Below, one piece after another: positions 52,594-60,603 of a stretch of 64,000 bases of DNA (its first letter is position 1; each line of letters begins with the position of its first letter). The notes beneath the pieces were generated by a model, which worked only from the letters and a program-made list of their open reading frames with translations, was not told the origin of the DNA and ran no database searches. Position numbers and translations under genes: made by a program. Source of the DNA: Bradyrhizobium sp. ARR65 (GTDB taxonomy: Bacteria; Pseudomonadota; Alphaproteobacteria; Rhizobiales; Xanthobacteraceae). The stretch lies in the NCBI RefSeq assembly GCF_000472385.1, contig NZ_AWZU01000029.1, positions 1-64,000 on the forward strand. The letters run 5' to 3'.

Positions 52594-53285
52594 GCACTGC
52601 TCCGGGATGCCTGCCCACACAGGGTCATCGGCGATCCCGCGGAAAGGCGCAAGAGCGCGGTTGGCAGAAGTTGCGGTGAGTGTTTGCGGCCCTGCGGACC
52701 GCGCACGGTTCTGTTGGGATTAGACGTATTTCAGCTACGGGCGCGTTGGCGGCTGGCGTGCGCTTCTTCCATGTGCAACCGAACTTTCGCAGCAATCCTG
52801 ATCCTCGGCGAGACTACGGCGCAAACCGCATGAGCGGTCCTCGTCTCTCTACCCAGGCATTCGTCATTCCGGGGCGCGCGCCAGCGCGGACCCGGAATCT
52901 CGAAGTTATGGAGCTACATTCTTACCCGGTTCGTCGCTATGCGTGGGACGATCAGCGCGGTCCCGCAATCGGTCTGCGCGACGGCTGGATTACGTTCAAG
53001 CTCGGCCACGAGTACGTGCGCGACAAGGGTGACGAGCGGCGGTGTTATCCAATACGGCACGCGGGGATAGTGTCGCGCAAGAGAATATCGCAGTGATTAA
53101 GGCGGCAAGGAGTGCGTCGGGTCTCATGACCCCGCACACGCGGCTCAGGCTTGGGCGCTCCCAAGGGGAGGACCGAGCGCTTCGGCAAACGCTTGTAAGA
53201 CAAGCACAAATCAGCTTCGCTGCCTCGGTAATACTACCATCCGCTGCTTCTACTCAGCAGCCCGAAGAAGGTGCCTGCAGATCAG
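52594..53285. other. Gene-poor interval with half repeat and a possible ORF remnant
   Basis: 52863-52905 is half of a family A repeat (gtcattccggggcgcgcg ... cccggaatctcgaag). Directly after it an ATG at 52908 opens 62 codons to 53096 (MELHSYPVRRYAWDDQRG, then TFKLGHEYVRDKGDERRC). The first part looks protein-like but has no recognised family or RBS, and may be a gene remnant. The rest of the interval shows nothing. Confidence 0.35.
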
Positions 53286-55028
53286 CTAAAGAGGGCGGCC
53301 AAATCTGCTTTCAAGCCGCGACGCTTTCTCGCGCAACTCGGAAGCTTTTTCGCGCGCCTGTTTCGCTTTGTCCGGATGGCCAGCCGCGTCGAACTGGTCA
53401 GCGCCGCGCTCGTATCTTTCGGCGTAATGCGCGAACTCACGAATCAGGTGCCAAACGTTGTGCCGAAACCAGTGCCGCTGATGAGCCATGGAGCGCACCA
53501 GCGGAATGACTTGTTGGAGGTTCAGAAAACCGCCTTTTCGAGGACTCGGCGGGGGCTTCGTTGATAACGCCTTCGAGACGCGCTCTAAAGTTGCTTTGGC
53601 GGTGCCTCTGGCTTCGGTCCGGCGACGCGCAACCGCTTGCACCAAGCGGTGCGTCGTGATTGCCGGAACCCCATCCTCATATGGATCATGTTTTATGAGT
53701 GACAGTTCGGCGAGCACCGATATGGCCTGCTCCCGATTGGGCAAGGCTTCCAGAAAATAAATAGGAACGCGCATTGGCGCGCAATAGCCGAGAAACGCCA
53801 TGACCTCTTCTGCGGCAGGGCAGCGCGCCTCGGCCTCAGCGAGAGCGAGGTCGAAAGTCGCCGCGACGCTCCGGGGGTATAGTACGTCACGCGGCGCGCT
53901 CGCCATGAGGGTCGCTGCCTTCTTCGCATATTCTCCAAAACTTACCTGAGCACGTTTGCAATAAGCGGCTGCATGATCGAGGGCGAGCGGCAGGTATCCC
54001 AAGGCCTCCGCGAGTATTCTCGCGCCTGCTACATCCTGCCATCCTGCGCGGCTCTGAAGGAACGACACCGCTTCTTCAGGCGATAGTGCAGTAAGCGCCA
54101 CTTCATCGGCCAGCCCGATCCAGTCAAAAAAACGCGACGTGATTAACACCCGGGCGCCTGCAGAAGGGAGAAACTTGGCAATTTCGTTTGGACTCACCGC
54201 GTTATCATACACCAGCAGCCAATTTGCGCGCTGTTCGGCGAGGCGGTGGAGCACTGCTTTCGCCATGTCCTCTGGATTAGCCGCGTTCGAGGCATCACAA
54301 CCAAGAGCGACCCCGAGGTCCTTGAGAGCAGCACAGAGTCCCTCGCGCGTCTCAGCCGGACACCAGCAAACGCCCGCGTACAAGCTGCGGTAGCGGTATG
54401 CGTACTCAACGGCCAGCGAGGTTTTACCCACGCCTCCCATGCCCTGCACCGCGACGCGCTGAACAGCTTGGGTGACGACGGCGGGCTTATTGTGGATCAG
54501 GATTGCATCAAGCCGAGAAAGTTGGTCCTCACGTCCAGTAAAACTCGGAATACGCGGGGGCACACCGATGAATGGTCGCGGCGGAGGTGGGGTTGCCGTC
54601 GCTTGGCGCTCGGCGGCGGCAATGATGCGACGCCTACGCTCATCAGCGTCCTCAATCCCCACAAGGTCTTGGTAAATCACATCTGCTAGAAGACCGTCTG
54701 GCGAGACATCCTCGCAGCGGAGAATGATCGTGTGCCGCTCATCCGGCTGTCTCAGCCTTTGCGCCTCGAAACTGGTGAACTCCTTGCGGGTGTAAGCGGA
54801 CTTTTCGTAGTCACTCGTAAAGAGGATGATAAGGTCGCGCGAGGTTTTCACACCCTCGTGCATCCTCTCAATCACGCTGTCACTTAGCTGAAAATCGTAG
54901 TCTTGGACAATGACCCTGTAACCCTTCTCGCGCAAAACGTCGGCGACCTCCTGGGCGATTCGACCCACGGACCCACGACGGCTCAGGAAGAAATCGTACT
55001 CGTATTGGCGACCATACCCTGTCGTCAT
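53286..55028 (-). CDS. TIR-NB-ARC STAND protein (bacterial NLR-like, candidate defence protein)
   Basis: A 580-residue three-part protein. Residues about 10-125 form a TIR-like domain (YDFFLSRRGSV, VIVQDYDF, LIILFTSDYEKSAYTRKEF, where E83 sits where TIR NADases place their catalytic glutamate). Residues about 160-350 are an NB-ARC ATPase: FTGRED, Walker A GMGGVGKTS at 196-204, Walker B LLVYDN at 271-276, ITSR at 296-299 and GYLPLAL at 344-350. A winged-helix-like region and only about 100 further residues follow, ending in a charged coiled segment, so the sensor region is very short. The ATG at 55028 is used. It stands alone in a gene-poor stretch. An NAD-consuming antiphage role is inferred from the architecture. 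Confidence 0.85.
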   Translation of the reverse strand: MTTGYGRQYEYDFFLSRRGSVGRIAQEVADVLREKGYRVIVQDYDFQLSDSVIERMHEGVKTSRDLIILFTSDYEKSAYTRKEFTSFEAQRLRQPDERHTIILRCEDVSPDGLLADVIYQDLVGIEDADERRRRIIAAAERQATATPPPPRPFIGVPPRIPSFTGREDQLSRLDAILIHNKPAVVTQAVQRVAVQGMGGVGKTSLAVEYAYRYRSLYAGVCWCPAETREGLCAALKDLGVALGCDASNAANPEDMAKAVLHRLAEQRANWLLVYDNAVSPNEIAKFLPSAGARVLITSRFFDWIGLADEVALTALSPEEAVSFLQSRAGWQDVAGARILAEALGYLPLALDHAAAYCKRAQVSFGEYAKKAATLMASAPRDVLYPRSVAATFDLALAEAEARCPAAEEVMAFLGYCAPMRVPIYFLEALPNREQAISVLAELSLIKHDPYEDGVPAITTHRLVQAVARRRTEARGTAKATLERVSKALSTKPPPSPRKGGFLNLQQVIPLVRSMAHQRHWFRHNVWHLIREFAHYAERYERGADQFDAAGHPDKAKQAREKASELREKASRLESRFGRPL

Positions 55029-55999
55029 CAAAGTTGTTCCGGTTCGCTATGTTCCGCGGTGTTCGTGCGTATCAAATAGGTCGGCCGCTGTGGGTGTCGT
55101 AGGCATACACGTCCCTACAACCAGGACGGCAACTTTCACGAGTTATCCCCAGCACCACATCTAAAGGGACGTCCGTGAAAGCTATGCAAAACGGAATCGG
55201 AGGGATTCCAATATGCAGGTTGTCCAAACCCCAATTTGGACGTTTGGCTTTCGTGACTCGGGATCGAAGCCTCACCAAACGCGAACGGCAGCCCGGGCAC
55301 CCTCGCCCTCTTGACTCCCCCCAGCTCCTCCTCTATGTTCTCGTTTTGTTCCAACCCGTTATCGAGGGACGTATCGCGATCGTCACGGACGTGGGGTGGA
55401 ATGCGGTGGACGCGGGACTGTGCCGATGGACGAGCGGTGCACTCGCGGACGGCGAAGTCGTGTGGTCCTGGCGCGCCCATGCAAGGCGCCAAGTTGGCGA
55501 CGCTGCCTCGCGCATCGCGCCAATGACGGTGGCAAACAAGCTTGGTTCACCGGGGAGAGCCCGTATAAGCCGTAAAGCCATCGCGCAGGGAAGGCCGGCG
55601 TGATTGCCGCGCTCACCTGTGGTCAACGCGCGCTCGCGCAACCTTTTTTTGCGCGGGGGCCGTGGGTGTGCTGCGGGCACCCGGTCTTCCCTGCGCCCTC
55701 GATCTTCCGAGGGACGCGTCTCGACGCATCCACCCGGGCGCGATTGTGCCGCGGGAATGTGGAAGTGTGTCTTTCTCGACGTCATTGCGAGGAGCAACGC
55801 GACGAAGCAATCCAGAATCACGGGCTGGGCTCTGGATTGCTTCGCTTACGCTCGCAATGACGGGACGGCTACTGAAAATGAATCTGGATGGCGAAGCGAA
55901 GGTCCTCACCCCTTGCTCGTCAGGCCCGGGCTTGCCCCGCCTGCGGGGCCGAAGCCCCTTCGGCGAGGCGAAGGCCCGGCCATGACGAGTGGAGAGCCC
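55029..55999. other. Long gene-free interval with a hairpin element and family B repeat
   Basis: No credible gene is seen in about 970 bases. From about 55380 to 55700 the sequence resembles a non-coding element I remember as multi-copy in Bradyrhizobium genomes. It contains gcgcagggaaggccgg (about 55586-55601) and its near-complement ccggtcttccctgcgc (about 55681-55696). 55781-55862 is a family B repeat. 55916-55989 is another palindrome (ctcgtcaggcccgggctt ... aaggcccggccatgacgag). The copy-number statement is recollection, not tested. Confidence 0.5.
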
Positions 56000-56869
56000 T
56001 CACTCCGCCGCATTCGCCTCGGCGGCATCGGCCAATGCGCGGGCGCGGATCTCGGCGATGGCGCGCTTCAAGGAGGCCTGGCGCGGATCGGGCATCGCGG
56101 CGGCGCGCGCCTCTCCGATCGCGCCGGCGAGATCGGAGAGCGGCAGGGTGCCGTCGAAGGTCGGTTTGACGAGTCCGTCGATGATCGCGTGCCAATCGGC
56201 AAGGCCGTGGCGGTAGGCATCGCCGAAACCCTGCACCATGGTCGCGGTCTGCACGATAGCGAATGCCGCGCTCGGCTGCTTGACCAAAGCGCGGCTGATC
56301 ATATGCAGCCAGCGCTCCACCCAGACCCGCTCCTGCTCGTATCGCGCCGAGAACAGCCGCCAGCGCCGCAAGCCCGCTTCGAGCTTCAGGCGGCGAATGC
56401 CCCAGCGGCTCCTGGTCGAAAACGGGATCGCGACGCGCCTGTGCAGCCAGCCAAGCTCGCCGAGCACCATCCAAACCGGATCGGCCGCCAACTGGGGCAG
56501 CGCGCCGATCAGCTCGTCGAAACGAAATCGGAGGATGTCGGTGGACGGCGGCGCCCCGTTCTCGAACTCGGCAAGCTTGAGCTGCGCGATGCGGATCGCA
56601 TCCTGGTAGCTCATGCGCATCGCCATGAGTCGCGCGATCTCGCGAAACAGCGCGGCATCGACGCCGGGCCGGCCCATGAAGCGGCGCAGGCGCTCGACAT
56701 AAAGCTGGGCGTAAGCGGCGCTCTGGTAATCGGTCAAGAGATGGATGCCCTCGCTCACGACGCATGCGGCACCCTCCGGCAGGCCCTCTGGCAGGCAGGG
56801 CGGCGTGCCGTCTTCCTCGCCGATGAAGTCGGCGAGCAGATAGCGCAGCGAAGAGAGGATGCCGGTCAC
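56000..56869 (-). CDS. Stand-alone IorB C-terminal-like helical domain protein
   Basis: A 289-residue, mostly helical protein. LLTDYQSAAYAQLYVERLRR near residues 44-63 and ARLMAMRMSYQDAIRIAQLK near 83-102 resemble the DUF6537-type C-terminal region of indolepyruvate ferredoxin oxidoreductase beta subunits. The catalytic gamma domain that normally precedes it is absent, so it is unlikely to be an oxidoreductase on its own; it may be a diverged fragment or a domain reused for another purpose. It follows the cyclic-nucleotide-domain gene by 15 bases and is probably co-transcribed. The family call is moderate. Confidence 0.6.
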   Translation of the reverse strand: MTGILSSLRYLLADFIGEEDGTPPCLPEGLPEGAACVVSEGIHLLTDYQSAAYAQLYVERLRRFMGRPGVDAALFREIARLMAMRMSYQDAIRIAQLKLAEFENGAPPSTDILRFRFDELIGALPQLAADPVWMVLGELGWLHRRVAIPFSTRSRWGIRRLKLEAGLRRWRLFSARYEQERVWVERWLHMISRALVKQPSAAFAIVQTATMVQGFGDAYRHGLADWHAIIDGLVKPTFDGTLPLSDLAGAIGEARAAAMPDPRQASLKRAIAEIRARALADAAEANAAE

Positions 56870-56884
56870 CTGTTGCGCCCCGCC

Positions 56885-57550
56885 TCAAGCGGTCTCGGCC
56901 GCGACGGTCGGCGGCGTCTGCTGCGCCAGCCGCTCCTCGAGCTTGCCGATGTTCTCGAACAGGCGCGCGCTGGCGAGCTTCAACAGATAGAAGCCGAACG
57001 CCGGGTTCTGCACGTAGAGCTGCTCCACCTGGTCGTAGCTGACGGAAAGGACGAGGCCGTCCTCGATGCATTCCAGGGTCTGGGTGCGCACATTGGAGGG
57101 CGAGAGCATCCCGAACTCGCCGACGATGGCGCCGACCGGCAGCTCGATGCCGGACTCGACCAGGCGATAGCGGCCGCTGACGATGTAATACATGCTGTCG
57201 GCCTTCTCGTCCTTGTAGAACAGCACCTCGTCCGCCCTGCATTTGCGCTCGGTCATGAACGGCTTGAGCCATTCCATCGAGAGATCGCTGCTGACGGATT
57301 TTTTGACGTCGCGCACCAGCTGCAGCATCTGGTGCAGCCGATAGACGTTGAGCGGCAGCAGCACCGAATGCAGCACCAGGGTCGGGTAGTTGTGGATCGG
57401 GATCGCGGTGGCGATCAGCACGATGTTGGTAAGGATCGCGAAGACGCGGAGCGGGATCATGGTCCGCATCGAGAGCGTGGCCACTACGAAGATCGAGGCA
57501 AAGAAACTGCCGGCAGCGCCTGCGTGTTCGGCAAGATGTGAGGTATCCAT
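56885..57550 (-). CDS. Three-helix membrane protein with cyclic-nucleotide-binding domain (Popeye-like layout)
   Basis: A 221-residue protein. Hydrophobic segments at about 12-28, 33-52 and 57-72 precede a cNMP-binding fold at about 95-195 (FYKDEKADSMYYIVSGRYRL; phosphate-binding region VGEFGMLSPSNVRTQT at 143-158, where the arginine is kept but the usual FGE order is GEFG). Three helices followed by this domain is the layout of animal Popeye-domain proteins and of some bacterial relatives. It diverges from a cyclic-nucleotide-gated channel, so the two may respond to the same nucleotide. Confidence 0.72.
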   Translation of the reverse strand: MDTSHLAEHAGAAGSFFASIFVVATLSMRTMIPLRVFAILTNIVLIATAIPIHNYPTLVLHSVLLPLNVYRLHQMLQLVRDVKKSVSSDLSMEWLKPFMTERKCRADEVLFYKDEKADSMYYIVSGRYRLVESGIELPVGAIVGEFGMLSPSNVRTQTLECIEDGLVLSVSYDQVEQLYVQNPAFGFYLLKLASARLFENIGKLEERLAQQTPPTVAAETA

Positions 57551-57875
57551 CGGGCCAACCAGACTTTAAGAAATGAAGGGTTCAGCGGATCCAAAATTCC
57601 ATATAGTGTCCGTCACCCTGGTTGATATACGGCCAAAAAGCGAAGTTTTCTCCGCGATTTGGGCCGTTTTCGGGGAATATTTCGCAGGTAGCGGTTTTTC
57701 CGCCCGCGCTCGCCGCATCGCTTTTCTGAGGTCGAAGCGCGCGCTGCGGACGGGGAGCGGATTTCCGGCTGCCGCAAGCCTCGTTGACGGCCCTGTCCCG
57801 TCCGGGCACCTTGTCGTCCCCGGCCAAGTCGCGGCCGGATCGCATTTTTTCTCTGATAGCGGGCAGCGCCGTCGA
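57551..57875. other. Divergent promoter region, no gene
   Basis: This 325-base gap separates the Popeye-like gene and the channel gene. The frame of the channel gene is open to 57573, but that extension (for example ASLVDGPVPSGHLVVPGQ) has no membrane character and I treat it as non-coding. No operator is recognised. Confidence 0.4.
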
Positions 57876-58988
57876 ATGTCCAAGCCAGAAGCTTTTCCGG
57901 GTCTGGCAGAATTTGTGACCGCCACCGCCGGCCGGAACATGACCAAGGCGGCCTATGCAGCCGTCACGATTGGCATTCTCATGGTCGTGCTGCTCACCAT
58001 CGATGAGGCCTACGCCGCGGCGCGGCATTGGATCGAAGGCGTGCTGTGGGGGTGCCTCGCGTTTTTTGCCTTCGAATGGCTGGTGCGGATTCGCCGCGCC
58101 GCGAGCACCGGCGGCGGCACGCGATATCTGCTGTCCGGCCGGGGACTCGTGGACGCCGTCTGCGCGATCGCCGTGCCCATCGCGTTGCTGTGTGGTGCCG
58201 GCGACAGGACGGCATGGCTGTTCGCGGTGCTGTGGATCGTCAAGGTTTTTCCGGGCGTTCCCGGTTTGCGGCAATTGCGCCGGGTGCTGGTGCTGGAATC
58301 CGGTCCGCTGCTCAGTGTGCTGGTGCTGTTTCTGATGGTGCTGTTTCTGGGCTCGGCCGCGGTCTACGCCCTCGAGCGCGAGGCGCAGCCGGCGGTGTTC
58401 GGCAATTTGCCCTCGGCGCTGTGGTGGGCGGTGGTGACGCTGACCACCACGGGCTATGGCGACGCGGTGCCGATCACCCCACTCGGCCGGCTGGTCGCGG
58501 GCGTGGTGATGATCTGCGGGCTTGGCGTGTTCGGCCTGTGGACCGGTATCCTCGCGACCGGCTTTGCCGCCGAGACCCGGCGCGACAATTTCTTGAGGAC
58601 ATGGGAATCGGTGACCAAGGTGCCGTTCTTCGCCAATCTCGGCCCCGCGGCGATCGCCGACGTCACGCATATGCTGCGCACGCTCGACCTGCCGCCGCGC
58701 GTCGTGATCATCCGCAAGGGCCAGCGCGGCGATTGCATGTATTTCATCGCCTCGGGCGAAGTGGAGGTCGACCTGCCCGGCAAGAAAGTGCGGCTCGGCG
58801 AAGGTGCGTTCTTCGGCGAGATGGCCCTGCTCGGCAACAACCTGCGCTCCGCGAATATCACCACCACGCGCTTGTCAAAGCTCCTGGTGCTAGACCTTGT
58901 CGACTTCCGCCTGTTAGTGGCGCGTCATCCCGATCTCGCTCAGACCATCGATGCCGAGGCCAAGCGGCGCGCGCTGGAGAATCAATGA
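57876..58988 (+). CDS. Cyclic-nucleotide-gated potassium channel (MloK1-like)
   Basis: A 370-residue channel close in layout to MloK1 of Mesorhizobium loti. Six membrane segments occupy about 25-230, with selectivity filter TLTTTGYGDAVP (TTGYGD at 191-196) and the S6 segment GLGVFGLWTGILATGF. A short C-linker leads to the cNMP-binding domain at about 250-365, with phosphate-binding cassette FFGEMALLGNNLRSA (312-326), including the arginine that contacts the cyclic phosphate. As in MloK1, S4 is poor in regular arginines, so gating is by nucleotide. The start is the ATG at 57876. The stop overlaps the crotonase start. Confidence 0.9.
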   Translation: MSKPEAFPGLAEFVTATAGRNMTKAAYAAVTIGILMVVLLTIDEAYAAARHWIEGVLWGCLAFFAFEWLVRIRRAASTGGGTRYLLSGRGLVDAVCAIAVPIALLCGAGDRTAWLFAVLWIVKVFPGVPGLRQLRRVLVLESGPLLSVLVLFLMVLFLGSAAVYALEREAQPAVFGNLPSALWWAVVTLTTTGYGDAVPITPLGRLVAGVVMICGLGVFGLWTGILATGFAAETRRDNFLRTWESVTKVPFFANLGPAAIADVTHMLRTLDLPPRVVIIRKGQRGDCMYFIASGEVEVDLPGKKVRLGEGAFFGEMALLGNNLRSANITTTRLSKLLVLDLVDFRLLVARHPDLAQTIDAEAKRRALENQ

Positions 58989-59782
58989 CCCGACTTCAAC
59001 CTGCCGCAGACAGCGAAGCGGCGAGCCCGCCCCTTCTCGAGCGCGATGGCACGCGCGCCACCATCCGCCTCAACCGCCCCCGGCACCTGAACCGGCTGCA
59101 GCCGGAGGATCTCGATGCACTCTTGAAGCTGTTCGATGCGATCGAGGCGGATCCTGCCATACGCGTGGTCGTCCTGACCGGCACCGGCCGTGCCTTCAGC
59201 GCCGGCTACGATCTCGGCTCGATCGCCGAACGCACGGCGACCGCGCAGGAGCAGACGGCGGGATCGGCGTTCGAGGTCGTCGTCGACCGCCTGGAGGATT
59301 TAGGCCTGCCGACCATCTGCCGCCTCAATGGCGGCGTCTATGGCGGCGCGACCGACCTCGCGCTGGCCTGCGACTTCCGCATCGGCGTCGACACCTGCGA
59401 GATGTTCATGCCGGCGGCCCGATTAGGGCTGCACTACTACAAGAGCGGCATCAAGCGCTACGTGTCCCGGCTCGGCGTCGATAATGCCAAGAAACTGTTC
59501 CTGACGGCACAGAAGATCGATGCCGCCGAGATGCTGCGGATCGGCTATCTCACCGCGCTGGCGTCAGCCGAAGCGCTGGACGAGGAAGTCGACCGGCTCG
59601 CGGCCGCACTCGCCGCCAATGCGCCGATCGCCATGCGCGGCATGAAGCGGACCATCAACGAGTTCGCGCGCGCCAGCCTGGACGAGGCCGCCGCCGACAA
59701 GCGCCATCGCGACAGCATGCATGGCGAGGAGATCAAGGAAGGCGTCAAGGCCTTCGCCGAAAAACGTCCGCCGCGATTCTGA
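58985..59782 (+). CDS. Enoyl-CoA hydratase/isomerase family protein
   Basis: A 265-residue crotonase. TGTGRAFSAGYDLGSIAE near 65-82 and RLNGGVYGGATDLALACDFR near 110-129 form the oxyanion hole. At the first glutamate position of hydratases the sequence is GGATDLALA, so aspartate replaces E. The second region, MPAARLGLHYYKSG, lacks the usual E. It is therefore probably not a classical hydratase. It is coupled to the channel gene by an ATGA overlap, an unexpected pairing with no obvious functional link. The long upstream frame is a shadow of the channel gene. Confidence 0.82.
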   Translation: MTRLQPAADSEAASPPLLERDGTRATIRLNRPRHLNRLQPEDLDALLKLFDAIEADPAIRVVVLTGTGRAFSAGYDLGSIAERTATAQEQTAGSAFEVVVDRLEDLGLPTICRLNGGVYGGATDLALACDFRIGVDTCEMFMPAARLGLHYYKSGIKRYVSRLGVDNAKKLFLTAQKIDAAEMLRIGYLTALASAEALDEEVDRLAAALAANAPIAMRGMKRTINEFARASLDEAAADKRHRDSMHGEEIKEGVKAFAEKRPPRF

Positions 59783-60140
59783 CGGGCATCATCCCGCGCA
59801 GTTTTCCGGAGGCGATTGGACCTGGATCAACGACGCCGCTCAATCCTCGGCGATTGATGATCACGCTACTGCGATTTTGTTCCCGAGCGGCCTGTTTGCG
59901 ATTGACTAAAGGTTGTTCAATATTAACCTGCTCGTTGCGCGGGAGGCATTGAGTGCAAAACGGGGAATCGGACTGGAGATGGCGCGCTCCGGCCTTTGTC
60001 GACGCAATCGCAGGCTTGGTGAAAAGCCCGCGCGTTACTCTGCAATTCGAAGAAATGCCGGGAAGCGCCTTCCGGTCGGATCGGACCAAGCGATTCGCCA
60101 CTGACCTGCTCGCCATCAACCTGGCGGAGGATTGCCGAGG
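59783..60140. other. Weakly supported ORF region
   Basis: A GTG at 59953 opens a frame whose first 60 or so codons look protein-like (ESDWRWRAPAFVDAIAGL, RVTLQFEEMPGSAFRSDR). The frame then runs antisense into the small gene at 60141-60317 and loses plausible composition. It could be a short gene remnant. No RBS or family was recognised. Confidence 0.3.
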
Positions 60141-60317
60141 TCAGTCGGCGGGCTCGACCGGGGACTTCCGTTCTTCTTCGAGCAGCCGCTCGGCAAACGC
60201 AATCAGCTCCTCACGGTGCCGCATGCTGCGCAACGCAAGAAAGCTCCTCATAAGCCGAAGGCCGAAAGCCGTCGTTTCATCGGCCTTCAATGCGGCGGGC
60301 TTGGGCGGCATCTGCAT
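60141..60317 (-). CDS. Small hypothetical protein (58 residues)
   Basis: This ORF runs from the ATG at 60317 (or the ATG at 60311) to a TGA at 60141-60143. The translation starts MQMPPKPAALKADETTAF, continues GLRLMRSFLALRSMRHREEL and ends FAERLLEEERKSPVEPAD. It has a strongly helical, charged composition with a coherent hydrophobic pattern, unlike the plus-strand frames across it. I recall similar tiny proteins (a helix ending in RREEL/ALVERLL) in Bradyrhizobiaceae. No function is suggested. Confidence 0.6.
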   Translation of the reverse strand: MQMPPKPAALKADETTAFGLRLMRSFLALRSMRHREELIAFAERLLEEERKSPVEPAD

Positions 60318-60347
60318 GCGACTCGCTGCTATTCCGGGTTTATAGCC

Positions 60348-60515
60348 GTGACCGAACCTGCACTCGACAAGATCATTGCCCAGCTACAATTGTGCATCGT
60401 GGATGCGAGGGCCTTGCAACTCAAGATGTTGGAACGGCTTTTGTCAATAGCATTGCTGGAAGCCTATGAAACTCGGGAGAAATCCGCCAACGGACGCGAC
60501 GACGGGCCCATCTAG
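60348..60515 (+). CDS. Possible small helical protein (55 residues)
   Basis: A GTG at 60348 opens a short frame (TEPALDKIIAQLQLCIVDAR then ALQLKMLERLLSIALLEAYE). The pattern is that of an amphipathic helix and it diverges from the 58-residue gene with a 30-base gap. No clear RBS was seen. An upstream in-frame ATG at 60132 would run antisense through the minus-strand gene and is rejected. Confidence 0.4.
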   Translation: MTEPALDKIIAQLQLCIVDARALQLKMLERLLSIALLEAYETREKSANGRDDGPI

Positions 60516-60603
60516 GCCGATGCGGGCGCGGCAACGTGAAGGCGCACAACGCCGGTCCGGTTCATCAATATGAATGACGCGTGTCCTAAGTTAATGGCAG
60601 CGC

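Noticed and set aside
55136..55603. ORFs on both strands upstream of the TIR-NB-ARC gene (142 and 118 codons)
   Set aside because: They overlap each other, lack ribosome-binding sites and show no coherent hydrophobic pattern, and the region resembles a non-coding repeat.
59745..60119. 124-codon minus-strand ORF after the crotonase gene
   Set aside because: It overlaps the crotonase 3' end, and its translation lacks any domain or a credible start.
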